A stretch of 64,000 bases of DNA, taken from Musa acuminata AAA Group (taxonomy: Eukaryota > Streptophyta > Magnoliopsida > Zingiberales > Musaceae). The position numbers were made by a program, and so were the translations under genes. The notes under the pieces are model-generated. The model was not told where the DNA came from, did no database searches, and saw only the letters and a list, made by a program, of their open reading frames with translations. The stretch covers positions 2,805,001 through 2,869,000 of the forward strand of contig NC_088340.1 in the NCBI RefSeq assembly GCF_036884655.1. Reading direction: 5' to 3'. Positions 24,317 through 35,559 of the stretch are shown piece after piece; the first letter of the stretch is position 1, and every line of letters starts with the position of its first letter.

Positions 24317-25639
24317 CATTACATGTAATAAGCCAGTGAAATAAATAGAAGCCATTTGTTTCACTAGAAACTCATAGAATTGGGAAAGATGGAATATAAA
24401 TGCATCCCAAGAGGAAACAACAAATTCATTACATGGGATTCCACAACATTTGCCGGCTTCTTTACAATCAGAAGCTCAGCAGTACAAAGTTGAAGTAACT
24501 TCTAATAGCTCTACCAGTATCTTCAAAGCCAAACATTCTGGCATTCTTTGAGAAATAACAGGCAATTCTGGCACCAAGTTCACCATATTTTGTCTACACC
24601 ATCAATTTTTAGTCTTACCATGAGAAGTTTCTGAACAAACTATTTCTGCATCACATCAAGCAACACTGATGGCTCTTGATAAACTGTAGGGACCAATAGA
24701 GGTAGTCAACCATGCAAAGAGATGTCTCAGTCCAGGCTAGAGGGCAACCCACAAAGATAATATCTTTATTCTTAAGCCTTAGAATAATCATGCCATTGCA
24801 TCATAGAGATGTATAAATTTAGCTGGCTCCGTATACCCATCAAATGCACATCATTCTTCGGATCAACTCTCATCACTTGGAGTTCTTCAAGGGACAGTTG
24901 ACTAATTCCTTATATTGCATAGACAGCAACTTCCATCTTGATTATTGGTAGCTAAGATTTGTCCATTGGATCCATGCTGATTCAAAGCAATAGCCTAAAC
25001 TGACCTTTGGGATAAAAATATACATACTATGCCCTTGGAATTTTTGGAGCTTTGGAGCTGACACATGAGTTTGAACCACACTTACAAGGAGAAATGAGCA
25101 TTTTTGTTCCGGAGAAGAAAAACAGCCAGCTCTCAACCAGTCAGGCTTTATTCAGAGGTGGGTCTTTCAACTGCCTACTCTTTCAATGAAGGGTGCAGTG
25201 GATGGCCAGATATCACAAATTCAGCACTAACATCTGCTATGAAATGAGAATTCAAAATGACATCGAGCTTCTTCATACTCGAAAGCGTTAATCCAATCAG
25301 AAGAACAAGCTTATTGGACAACATTTTCTTGGCATCTATTCTTAGGCTCTGCAGGAAGTAAGCTCAGATGATGCATGTCTCTAAATCAATTCTTCTTTTG
25401 TGCACTTCTCTGGCCTTTGTACTTTCTAACTTAGACATGACACTGCATTAGGTGGAACATTTCTAGAGACGTGCTTGAACAGAAGCTAAATGAACCAGTT
25501 TTACAATCAGCAAAAGCCTACACAAGCGAAATAATTAAATTGTAAGTTAAAATTGAACTTACAAGATATTGGGCAATGTGATGGCTAGATGAGCATTTCA
25601 GTGCAACAAGACCAACATGAATAAATAAGGTATTGGGCA
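24317..25639. other. Gene-free stretch with one protein-like fragment on the minus strand
   Basis: No intact gene. On the minus strand, around 24480-24600, an open segment contains KYGELGARIACYFSKN followed by ARMFGFEDTGRAIRSYF and a stop, which reads like real but orphaned protein sequence. Another short fragment at about 24890-24990 contains NGQILATNNQDG. I cannot name their family. They may be remnants of the gene that supplied the PHP pseudogene next door or of a different one. Confidence 0.3.
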
Positions 25640-26880
25640 AGAGGTAGCATCCTTGGCATGGGCAGGCCCACCATCACATAATTATCTGCTAATAGCTTGC
25701 TTCAAGTTATCCAGATCACCAGATTCAACCAAAGCCTGAGCCACATGAACCCTTCTGGAGCCACAGTTCCGGCTATCCTAGTAATATATTCCTACTTAAG
25801 AAGCATCTAAACTTCAATAACATCTATTCAGCATAAAGGTTACCAGCCATCTCTTATACTGGCCAGCAAGTTCACCAAATGAAGGTTCAGAGCTACAATA
25901 ATATGCAAGAATACAAACTGGTTCTTCGGTCTCAGACTCTTCCCTTCCTTCCCATGGTAAATATTGCAATTAACCAAAGCCCAAGGATTGATTCCAAAGA
26001 GGATAAAACAAGTATCATATAAGCCACTAAAAATGGAAGATAAGAACATATGCATTTCCAAAAAATATTTATGCATAAGAAGTAGAAGAATATGAAAGGG
26101 TGAACACAATGAACTCAGCTCCCACTAATATTGGCCTTGAGGACGCTCAATGTACCCAGCTTTACACCTACAATTGCTTGCAGAGGCCATTTCCCTGCCT
26201 CAAACCTTTGTCACACAAGTTATAAAGGAGCAACTTTATTGTTGTACCAAGGCTCGCCATCAAGAAGTAGCAAAGTATTACCTAGGAATACACAGTGTGC
26301 TTAACTCAGACACCTGGAAGGATCCTGATTCCAATAATATGCTATAGCAGCTCTCCATGGCCTCTGCTATAGCCGAAATGGTGTCATGGTCTGTGAAAGC
26401 AAGGACATTTACCTCCTCCGCACACATGGTAAGCTGATTACGTTTCATTGAACAGATAGCATACATGTATCACCCAAACAACTATCCGCCAAGAGAAAGA
26501 ACTAAACGTAAGATTATGATTATGATTTCATTGAGAGGGATGTTTCATAAAAGGATCTCGGTGAGCTCGACACAAACAATTCACGAGCATCAACCACTGC
26601 CCCAACAGAGACCACTAAAACATCAAAAGAAGCAACAGAGATTAAAGAAAGAAGAATAAGCAAACTTACCTCTTTGCTATGCGCTCTCGCCACCAGCGCC
26701 GCCGGGGAGAATCTGTCGCTAAAAGTTGAATGCGGCGTGGAACTCGAACACCACTTTGTTCCGCATCTTTGGCGGGCTTTCATCGTAACTACCGCCATTG
26801 TCGTGGTGGTGGTATTGAGGAGAGACATCAGGGAAGGCCCATTGCCGGTCGTAGGTGGAGGCAACCATCCCTTCGTCCCT
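25640..26880 (-). pseudogene. Decayed PHP-domain phosphoesterase gene (At2g13840-like)
   Basis: Exon-like blocks appear in the expected order on the minus strand. A 5' block at about 26680-26880 contains WAFPDVSPQY, then NKVVFEFHAA, and, in another frame, SPAALVARAHSKE followed by a GT donor. 26345-26420 has VNVLAFTDHDTISAIAEAM, matching the TDHDT signature. About 25845-25945 has SETEEPVCILAYYCSS and LLASIRDG. About 25660-25755 has VHVAQALVESGDLDNLKQA and then DGGPAHAK. These match my memory of plant polymerase/histidinol-phosphatase-like (PHP) proteins. It is broken: the metal-binding HxHS motif is lost beside a frameshift, a stop lies at 26719-26721, and another stop at 25682-25684 replaces a residue before LCDGGPAHAK. 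No C-terminal part was found. Still-recognisable introns argue against a processed copy. Confidence 0.7.
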
Positions 26881-26998
26881 CGCCTCTTCGTCTTCCACTT
26901 CTCGTCAGCTGGTAACAAAACTTGAGTCCGGTGACCGCCAGTGGTACGAAGGCGACAGATTGTGAATACGGTCGGTAAGAAAAGCATAAGGGTTGGCG

Positions 26999-27600
26999 GC
27001 TGGAGTATGGCAACCACAGGTGATATTAAGAAGTGTCACCTCTTAATTTTGGGGCCCGATTTGGACCAAAACAAGTTTTTCTGAGGCACTTCATCTGCCA
27101 GAGCAATGAGGTAAGCCTACGGGGCGTGTCTAGACCTTCTCAAATACGCTGGAGTATGGGGACCGAGGTAATATTAAGATCTCTCACCTCTTAATTTTGA
27201 GGCCTAATTTGGACCCGAAAATTTTTTTTCGGAGGCACTTCATCTGCCAGAACAATGAGGTAAGGTCACCGAGCGTGTTCGGACCTTCCGCAATCTGCTG
27301 CGGTATGGTGGCCGAGAGTGATCTTTAAGTAGTCACGCGGCCATAGCCAACCGGCTGGCGCTGGCTAGTTTGCAGCTTAGCGGGACGTCTCGCGGCTAGC
27401 CGTCGCAGCATGTCTCGGGTCCATCAGCCATGGCTTGGTGTGGCGCCTTCCGGCCTGTTGCATTCGGGCCCAGTAGCGCTTGTGGCCCAAAAGCCCACCG
27501 GCTGACATAGTAACGGTGGCGGCACGGCGGGCCGTCCTGCAGCTTGCCCCTGTGCAGTATGGCCTGGGTCCATCAGCCATGACTTGGCGCAGTCCGGCCC
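26999..27600. repeat. Two abutting degenerate arrays with about 149-bp period
   Basis: GCTGGAGTATGG-type unit starts fall at 26999, 27148 and 27297 (exactly 149 bp apart). Each unit carries CACCTCTTAATTTTG and CACTTCATCTGCCAGA. Immediately to the right, unrelated GC-rich sequence repeats with the same spacing: GGGTCCATCAGCCAT at 27417 and 27566, and CCGGCTG at 27351 and 27498. No coding potential is credible. Confidence 0.75.
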
Positions 27601-28590
27601 GGCCGACTCGGTCTGGTGCATGTCAATCGCACGGCGCAGCGCGGACCGGCGTAGCCCAGATCCTGATGTTATTTAGGCTCATTATTTGGCCCGGCCCGTT
27701 GTCAGCGCAGAGGCTTAATTTGTATCAACCTTTTACCGCCCAAATGAGGCCCATTCAAGCCCCTTTTTTGCGAGCGAGTGTGGAGGCCACGCCCGAGCCC
27801 CTTACTACTGCCGGTTTGACCCAGCCTGAGTCCCTCTTAGAGCCCAATCCACCTGGCTTGAGGCTCGGGCTACAGCCCAAGTGCCCTAGCGCCGGGCCCT
27901 TATAGTAGCCTTCAAATTGGCGAAACCGGGCTAAATTAACCTGTTCAGGCCGGCTTATGACGATTACGGGGTCGTTCTGTCCAATTCAATAGTTTGATCC
28001 AAATTGCACCTATTAAGGGCCAGTTAGATCAGTTTAGACGGATTTCAGACCATTTTATTCCAAGTCCAGTTAGATCAGGGTTTATTTTCTTTATTATCAC
28101 TTTCTGATACATCTAAAATTTGATATGAATAGAAATTTAATTAGTTTCTTTTAGGCTCTGAAAAGCATATCACACCTTATGCGTTTTTGACACGTGTGAC
28201 AATTGATGAGGCAAGAAAAATGTTTTAGCAGAAACAAATCATTCCCCCAGCACCAGTAAAGCAGCAAAATAAGTCATCCAAAAATCAAGCAGCAACAAGT
28301 AATTGGACTACTTATTCATGCTAAATTGCCTTTAATATCAGACTAGAGAGAAAAGAACAGAAAGAAAAGCGTACACGTTCTCCAAACAAGTCATGGACTT
28401 TGCTACCGCTGGCATTAGCAGTCCAAAGAACTTGAGATCCGAGAATCAACACCAATAACATAGCAACACAACAAGTACAAACCCAAGAGATTAAGGCAAT
28501 AACCACAAATGACAAGCTAGCCGCAAAATGGCAGTGTTAGCAGCCAATGTAAGCAGTAACCTAACTAGTACAAGTGGAGACCTAAGTGCT
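27601..28590. other. Intergenic region downstream of the U5-40K gene
   Basis: 27601-27910 is GC-rich and continues the character of the repeat block to its left without a clear unit. From about 27960 the DNA becomes AT-rich. The last few hundred bases should contain the 3' UTR of the minus-strand U5-40K gene. I see no gene here. Confidence 0.4.
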
Positions 28591-29631
28591 TCAGATCTCC
28601 CCTAGATAAATCTGCTTGTCGCTACCGCAAGAACCTATGATCGGCTCAGTTGGATGGAACATGGTCTCATTTACAGAGCCATTGTGCCCAGGGAGCTTGT
28701 ACAAAATCCGGCGGGTTGTTGTGTCCCAGATATACACCATTCGGTCTGCACTCCCAGCAGTGACCTTGCTCCCATCTGGAGACCAGCCACACTTCATCAA
28801 GTTCTTCTCAAAGTTATGCTGGTGCCCTGTAAAAATCTTAATGCACCTGTTCTGAGGAGCATATGGGCGCATATCCCAGACCCGAAGTGTGCAATCCATG
28901 CCATTAGTCAACAGGTATGACCCATCAGGACTTAGCTGCATACCTGTTATCATGTCACTATGGCCTTGGAGTGTCATAGTTACCTCATTTCTGCGGAGAT
29001 CCCACACTTTCACATCGTTATCCAATCCTCCAGTAAATATCTTATCTGCAGCATCAGAGAAGCTTACAGCAGTGATCTGATACTTGTCTGGGAATGTCTG
29101 GATTGCACCTCTTTGACGCAAGTCCCAAAGTTTTGCCGTTCCATCATCAGAGCCACTCACAACGAGAGGTGGACCCCTTCGTGAAGGGCAGCATGAGTTC
29201 ACAAATGATGAATGCTCAGCCATTTTCTTAACCTGTTTCCCACTTTCCACATCCCATGCTCTTAGAGTCTTGTCAGGGCTGGCTGAAATTATCTGGGTCC
29301 CATCTGTGGTCCATTGGAGGTCCAGAACAGCATTTTTATGCCCTCTCAAGACCATAAAATTTTTGCACTCTCCATGAACATACCACAAGAATATATCTTT
29401 GTCATGGGAGCCGGATGCTATTACAGTTCCTGCTGGGTTGAACTTCATGGTATATATCGCACTCTGGTGACCTGTAAGCAGCATTATTGGTGACTCCAGG
29501 CTAGAGGTGCGTTGTTTTCCACCAGGGCCAGGGGCTTGAACTTGAAGTGAGCTGTGTGGAACAGTAGCCCATTCTGTTCCTGGCCTTGGACCTGATATTA
29601 CCAAGGCATTGTCACCAGGTGCAGCAAACAT
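28591..29631 (-). CDS. SNRNP40: U5 snRNP 40-kDa WD40 protein (346 aa)
   Basis: One uninterrupted ORF for a seven-blade WD40 beta-propeller. Blades are marked by GH...WD-type units such as GHQSAIYTMKFNPAG, GHKNAVLDLQWTTDG, DKTLRAWDVESG, DDGTAKLWDLRQRG, LDNDVKVWDLRRN, MDCTLRVWDMRPY and ADRMVYIWDTTTRR. The order and the conserved segment PYAPQNRCIKIFTGHQHNFEKN identify the Prp8-associated U5-40K component of the spliceosome (human SNRNP40, Arabidopsis At2g43770). Its length of about 345 aa is normal and all blades are present, so it looks functional. The CDS has no intron. On the minus strand a TTGCAG acceptor at about 29680 suggests a 5' UTR intron, which argues against a processed retrocopy. 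Confidence 0.96.
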   Translation of the reverse strand: MFAAPGDNALVISGPRPGTEWATVPHSSLQVQAPGPGGKQRTSSLESPIMLLTGHQSAIYTMKFNPAGTVIASGSHDKDIFLWYVHGECKNFMVLRGHKNAVLDLQWTTDGTQIISASPDKTLRAWDVESGKQVKKMAEHSSFVNSCCPSRRGPPLVVSGSDDGTAKLWDLRQRGAIQTFPDKYQITAVSFSDAADKIFTGGLDNDVKVWDLRRNEVTMTLQGHSDMITGMQLSPDGSYLLTNGMDCTLRVWDMRPYAPQNRCIKIFTGHQHNFEKNLMKCGWSPDGSKVTAGSADRMVYIWDTTTRRILYKLPGHNGSVNETMFHPTEPIIGSCGSDKQIYLGEI

Positions 29632-30129
29632 TTTGAACTCTGATGTCGGGCAAAATGCTAAATTGTTTCACCTGACAGGAACTGCAAGGTAAGTGTGATA
29701 ATACTATGCGAAGAACTTCTGATGGAAGGACCATACAAACTTGAGCCAATAAACACCTCTCCAATTTGTTAGTCATGAGATGACAAGAATCAAACTTAAT
29801 AGTTTGAGATCTAAAAGAAAAAACCATATGTGATTATCCACATTTGTTTCAAGAGACAGGAATAAACATTCTAGAGGCTTCTCCAAAAATATCTGAGTAG
29901 TTATGGAAATGAAAGAACTAGACCATGCTCCATCATGCTCAAGAACTAATCAGCTACAGAAAACTCAGTTAGGCCATGCAATATCCACTAAGACCACAAA
30001 ACTTCAACCCATTTAAAGGTAGATATCATTAGTTTGTTACTAGATAATTGAGCAATCTCAAAGGCAGCAGCTCCCTGTTGATTTTTCTCTCCATAGGAGA
30101 TGAGGAGAATATATATGCATATATAAATA

Positions 30130-30167
<38 letters not shown>

Positions 30168-30846
30168 CATATGTATAATAGTACTTCCAAACTCAATTCC
30201 AAGCCATCATCAACTGTAATGAAATTACAAATGGTAGAAGAATATAAAAAACAGAATGCTTAAAAATATTACTATTTAATAAAGTACAACATGGCAACAT
30301 GCTTCAAGATTTTTCAAGAATGTAACCCATCAGATCAAGCATACTCATCTGATACGAACAACCAAAATACATCAATGAGTACATATCCTAAAATCTGTGG
30401 CAGCTTGTGCAAGCAAACAAATGTCCTGATGTCAAATCGGCTCAATATATTGTCCTGTTAGACTACTTTGTAGCTTTTTCATAACTTTAACAGTTGTCAC
30501 AAACTCTTTCTAACTAAAGTTGTTTCTTCATAAGCAATTTCTTACATTGTTTAAAAACCACCCACCATTACATTAGCAAACACAAGTTAGGACCACTGCT
30601 CTAGAAGCAAAAATAAAATGAATTATGCAAATAAACTATTATTAGCTTTTCATTAAAAAACAAGTTAAGCAACAATATGTCACTAATAGATTTTGTCAAG
30701 AACCAATGAACATACTTTCTATATTCTTTTATACTTCAAGAAACATATGCTAGATTCACAAGAAACGGGTGAAAAAAAAAGTAAAAAAATGAAAATAATT
30801 TTGGTTGCCATGCACAAGAATTATCCCCAAATAATTAAAAAAAAAC
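29632..30846. other. 5' UTR/promoter of U5-40K and AT-rich intergenic DNA
   Basis: Contains the upstream region of the minus-strand U5-40K gene with a possible 5' UTR acceptor site at about 29680, then AT-rich sequence with an (AC)n microsatellite. I see no other gene. Confidence 0.4.
30131..30171. repeat. (CA)n-(TA)n compound microsatellite
   Basis: About 14 perfect CA units at 30132-30159 pass directly into ATATATATATA. Short ORFs over it are repeat artefacts. Confidence 0.95.
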
Positions 30847-31229
30847 TAAGGGTTCAGATTAGGATCGATATACCATGGTACAATGCCCATACCGGGTGGT
30901 ACACATTATATGATCTCGTATCGGGCAATACAGGGTCTATACTGATTGGTAACAGTCAAAATCCGATTGTTACCGACCTGCACTAATCAGTAATGGTTGG
31001 ATTTCAATCATTACCGATCAAGGACTGAGATTGCCCTATTTCAAATAGTCAATTTGACAGTTTCGTTCTCTTAAACGCTTTCTTATTCACAACTCTCACA
31101 TTTTCCCTCTCTTAAACTCAACAAAGCTGTAATTTATAGATTGGATCAAATTTGAGAGATTAATTTGGGCGGATTAAAAGGAAAAATAATCTACTCAAGA
31201 GGTATATATTATCCTTCTAGATTTTTATT

Positions 31230-32050
31230 AATTTATGAGATGATTAAGCTTATTCTATGTGATTAATGTCTAATATGTTATTTGACATGTTTTTGATGGT
31301 AGAATAATGCTAATTAAGATTTTTAATATTGTGATTAGTGTATTTAATGTTTATTTTTTTAAAATTAGACACTTATTAGGTCAAACTTTTGTATTTCAAA
31401 CATATTAAGGTGATTTACTTTTGTATTTCAAACATATTAAGGTGATTTACATGTTTGTGATGGTATAATAAGTTTAATTAGATTTTAATTAAGTTATTTA
31501 ATGCAGTGATCAGTGGTTTCAATTATGATTTAATCGAAATTTGACCCATATTAGGTCAATTCAATGTTTTTAATACTTATTAGGGTGTTTAACATGTTTA
31601 TAGTAGCGAAAGGGAACTAATTAGGATTAATTAACTATGTTGATGCTGTGAATAGTATATTTAATTAATATGATATCAAAATTTAACCCCTATTGGGTCA
31701 ATTAAATATTTTTAATGCCTTTCAAAGTGTTTGATATGTTTATAATGATGAAAGAGGAAAAATTAGGGAGTAATTAACTATGTTAATGGTGTGATTAATA
31801 TATTTAATGATGATTTCATTGTAATTTGACCTATATTGGATCAAGTTTACATATTTAATGCTTCATAGGATGTTTAACATATTTATAGTGATAAAATAAA
31901 ACTAATTATGGCTTAATTAAGTTTTTTTTATTGCTGTAGGTAGTGTATTTAATGATAAATTTAATGATATTGAGTTAATTCTACATATTTAATGCCAAAT
32001 ATATTGATTGACATATTAATAGTGACAAAGTAATTCAAATTAGGTATAAT
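31230..32050. repeat. Degenerate array of about 140-bp units, hAT 5' subterminal region
   Basis: The motif TTKACATRTTTATAGTGATRAAA recurs six times, at about 31280, 31444, 31585, 31728, 31869 and 32006. Each copy is preceded by TTAGGTCAA-type and TTTAATG-type words. Spacing is about 135-165 bp. It sits between the hAT left end and the start of the transposase remnant, which suits hAT subterminal repeats. Confidence 0.65.
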
Positions 32051-32161
32051 CGCAGCTTGCTTATTTGATTCAATTTTAGTAGGGACATGCAACAAAAAAA
32101 ATAGGCACATGATGATGTTTGGGATTATGTCCGAAAGATAGATGAGAACTGTCATCATTAG

Positions 32162-32627
32162 TGATAGGGGCAAAAATGGCGATGTGACACGCCATGACAG
32201 CATCCCCCAAGCGACACACTACCCGAGGCTCTCCATACCCTGCAGCAGCTCGGCCTCCCACGCAACCCCAGTGGTAATGTCAGACGCCACCAAAGGTACA
32301 GTCCTGCCCTGCAGACAACTGCGTCAGGTAACATCAAACCTCCTCTATAAATACCCCTGAGTCCTAAGCAAAAGGGGGGATCACACACTCAACACACGGA
32401 GGTTTTTCCTCCTCCTAAACCCCCTCCACATCTTTCTCTCACTTGATCGTCGGAGGGGTCGGGTCGAGCACCCCGACCCGACCTTTGTGCAGGCAGGAAG
32501 CCTTCGGAGATCACCGCCTTCGGAGATGCAGCGGGCTCGAGGAGCGCCCCCACGGAGATCACCGCCTTCCGGACCCGAACCAAGCCGCGACGGCCCCGAG
32601 GCCACGGCTAAAAAAGTTACCGTAACA
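32162..32627 (+). repeat. 5' LTR (466 bp)
   Basis: TG...CA termini. U3 is GC-rich. TATAAATA at 32345-32352 implies an R region starting near 32380, close to GGATCACACACTC. Followed by a PBS-like site. Near-identical to the right LTR. Confidence 0.93.
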
Positions 32628-32739
32628 GAATGGCGCTAGAAGGAGGGCCCGAAATGACGGTACGTTAGCTTTCTCCTTGATTGCTCCGCTGCAGCCGACC
32701 TGCACCAGCAGCAGCGACTTCTGGGGCCGGTCTCGGCTC

Positions 32740-33085
32740 CTCGGCCCCACGCGCGCGACCAGCCAGCGCGTCTCGGCCACTCGGCCCCACGCGCGCGACG
32801 AGCCCGCGCGCCTCGTCCCCTCGGTCCCACGCGCGCGGCTCGGCCCCGAGCGCCTCGGCCACTCGGCCCCACGCGCGCAACGAGCCCGCGCGCCTCGTCC
32901 CCTCGGTCCCACGCGCCTCAGCCACTCGGCCCCACGCGCGCGGCCAACCCGCGCGCCTCGGCCCCTCGGTCCCACGCGCGCGGACAACCCGCCCGCGTCG
33001 GCCCCACGCGCGCGGCCAGACCGCGCGTCTCGACCCCTCGACCACGCGCGCGGCCAATCCGCCCGCGTCGGCACCACGCGCGCGG
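32740..33085 (+). repeat. Minisatellite block A of the LTR-element interior
   Basis: Variable-length units built on CCTCGGCCACTCGGCCCCAC and GCGCGCGAC/GCGCGCGGC words, about 39-54 bp each and roughly seven copies. CpG density is extreme. It is the most irregular of the interior blocks. Confidence 0.75.
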
Positions 33086-33087
33086 CC

Positions 33088-33540
33088 AGAGCACGCTGCC
33101 TCGGCTCCTCGGCCTCATGCGCAGCTAACACGCTGCACGCTGCCTCGGCCCCTCGGCCTCATGCGCAGCAAGCAGCCCGCTGCCTCGGCTCCTCGGCCTC
33201 ATGCGCAGCTAACACGCTGCACGCTGCCTCGGCCACTCGGCCTCATGCGCAGCAAGCAGCCCTTTGCCTCGGCTCCTCGGCCTCATACGCAGCCAACACG
33301 CTGCACGCTGCCTCGGCCCCTTGGCCTCATGCGCAGCCAACACGCTGCACGCTGCCTCAGCTCCTCGGCCTCATGCGCAGCCAACACGCTGCACGCTGCC
33401 TCGGCTCCTCGGCCTCATGCGCAACTAACACGCTGCACGCTGCCTCGGCCCCTCGGCCTCATGCGCAGCAAGCAGCACGCTGCCTCGGCCCCTCGGCCCC
33501 GTGTGCAGCAAACACGCTGCTTCGGCCCATCGGCCTCATG
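33088..33540 (+). repeat. Minisatellite block B: alternating 40/44-bp units
   Basis: The word CCTCATGCGCAG (or close variants) starts at 33113, 33157, 33197, 33241, 33281, 33325, 33369, 33413 and 33457, giving spacings of 44, 40, 44, 40, 44, 44, 44 and 44. A GC-rich variant follows 40 bp later. Each unit also carries CACGCTGCCTCGGC and a second CTCGGCC. The 4-bp difference comes from ACACGCTGC versus AGCAGCCC-type spacers. Confidence 0.9.
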
Positions 33541-34152
33541 CACAGCTCGCACGCTGCCTCGGCGCCTCGGCCCCAAGCACGGCCAGTCCGCCTACACCGA
33601 GCACCTCGGCCAATCACTGCCGAGATCTACCTCGGCGCGGCCTGTCCGCCTCTATCGTGTACCTCGGCCGCATGGTGCCCGAGTCCACGTCCTCGCGTCC
33701 TGCCCGCCTGCGCCGTGCTACTCAGTCGCATGGCCCTTGCGACCACGCCTGCGTGGTCTGCCCGCCTGCATCGTGCTCCTCGGTCGCGTAATGCCCGAGA
33801 CCACACCTGCGCCGCCAGCCGCCTGCGTCGTGTCCCTCGGATCCATACCCCCCGAGACACGCATGCGCGGCTAGCCTGCCTGCGCCGAGCTACTCAGCCA
33901 TATTCACTGCCGAGTCTGTCTCAGGGCGGCTTACCGACCAGGGTCTCCCCCCTCGGTCGCAGCTTGCCTTCGTCGAGCCTACCTCAACCCGGTCTGCCCG
34001 CCTGAGCAGCACCCGCAGCCTGCCTACACCGAGCTCCTTGGCCATGTTCATTGCTGAGTCCATCTCAGGGCGGCTTACCCACCAGGGTCTCGCCCCTCGG
34101 TCGCAGCCTGCCTACGCCGAACGCCTCGGCTCCATGCTTGCCGAGCCCACCA

Positions 34153-35053
34153 CCTCGGTCGCAGCCTGCCTGCACCGAGCACCTCGGCAACTCTCTGCCG
34201 AAATCCCACCTCAGCGCGGCCTGCCCGCCTGAGCGGTGTACCTCGGTCGCAGCCTGCCTGCACCGAGCACCTCGGCAACTCTCTGCCGAAATCCCACCTC
34301 AGCGCGGCCTGCCCGCCTGAGCGGTGTCCCTCGGTCGCAGCCTGCCTGCACCGAGCACCTCGGCGCGGCCCGACTGCCTGTCGTGTTCCTCGGCCGCGTG
34401 GTGCCCGAGGCCGCGTCCTCGCGTCCTGCCCGCCTGATCGTGCTACTCGGTCGCATGACCCTCGCGACCACGCCTGCGTGGTCACCCCGCCTGCGTCGTG
34501 CTCCTTGGCTCCATGTTCCCGAGACAGACCAGTGCCGCCAGTACGCCCGCGTCGTGCCCCTCGTCTCCATAAACCTCGAGACACGTCTGCGCGGCAAGCC
34601 TGCCCGCACCGAACTCCACGGCCCTATCCACCTGTTTCACGCCCCTCGGCCGCGGCTTGCCTGCGCCGAACCCCTCAGCTCCATGCTTGCCAAGCCCACC
34701 ACCTCGGTCGCAGCCTGCCTGCACCGAGCACCTCGGCAACTCTCTGCCGAAATCCCACCTCAGCGCGGCCTGCCCGCCTGAGCGGTGTACCTCGGTTGCA
34801 GCCTGCCTGCACCGAGCACCTCGGCAACTCTCTGCCGAAATCCCACCTCAGCGCGGCCTGCCTGCCTGAGCGGTGTACCTCGGTCGCAGCCTGCCTGCAC
34901 CGAGCACCTCAGCAACTTTCTGCCGAAATCCCACCTCAGCGCGGCCTGCCCGCCTGAGCGGTGTCCCTCGGTCGCAGCCTGCCTGCACCGAGCACCTCGG
35001 CCAATCAATGCCGAGACCCACCTCGGCGCGGCCCAACTACCTGTCGTATTCCT
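34153..35053 (+). repeat. Minisatellite block C: 88-bp units inside a larger duplication
   Basis: CCTCGGTCGCAGCCTGCCTG starts at 34153, 34241 and 34329, then at 34702, 34790, 34878 and 34966, in each case exactly 88 bp apart within the group. Flanking single-copy variants (CGTGGTGCCCGAGGCC, CGCATGGCCCTCGCGACC) also recur about 640 bp apart. The two 88-bp groups therefore belong to a higher-order duplication covering roughly 34085-35400. Confidence 0.9.
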
Positions 35054-35559
35054 CGGCCGCGTGGTGCCCGAGGCCACGTCCTCGCGTCCTGCCCGCCTAA
35101 TCGTGCTACTCGGCCGCATGGCCCTCGCGACCACGCCTGCGCAGTCTGCTCGCCTGCGTCGTGCTCCTCGGCAGCATGATGACCGAGACCACACCTACGC
35201 GGCCTGCCCGCCTGCGTCGTGCTCCTCGCTTCCATCATCCCCGAGACACACCTGCGCGACCAGACCGCCTGCGTCGTGCTCCTTGGCTCCATGTTCCCGA
35301 GACAGACCAGCGCCTCCAGTACGCCTGCGTCGTGCCCCTCGGTTCCATAAACCCCGAGACACGCCTGTACGGCTAGCCTGCCCGCGCCGAACTCCTCGGC
35401 CATATCCACTACCTTGCCCACCTGGGTTACATCCCTCGGCCGCAGCCTGCCTGCGCCGAGTGCCTCGGCTCCATGCTTGCCGAGGCCGCCACCTCGGTCG
35501 CATAATGCCCGAGGCCTCCTCGGTCGCTTAATGCTCGAGGACACCCCCTTTGGCTCCGT

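Noticed and set aside
28591..29631. U5-40K gene as a processed retrocopy
   Set aside because: The CDS lacks introns, but all seven blades are intact and a 5' UTR acceptor is plausible. No poly(A) tract or target duplication was seen.
30048..30263. ORFs over the (CA)n tract
   Set aside because: Thr-His or Cys-Val dipeptide translation of a microsatellite.
32677..34005. Plus-strand ORFs of 442 and 397 codons in the LTR element
   Set aside because: They are translations of GC-rich minisatellites. Overlapping frames are equally open, no domain appears, and unit lengths are not multiples of three.
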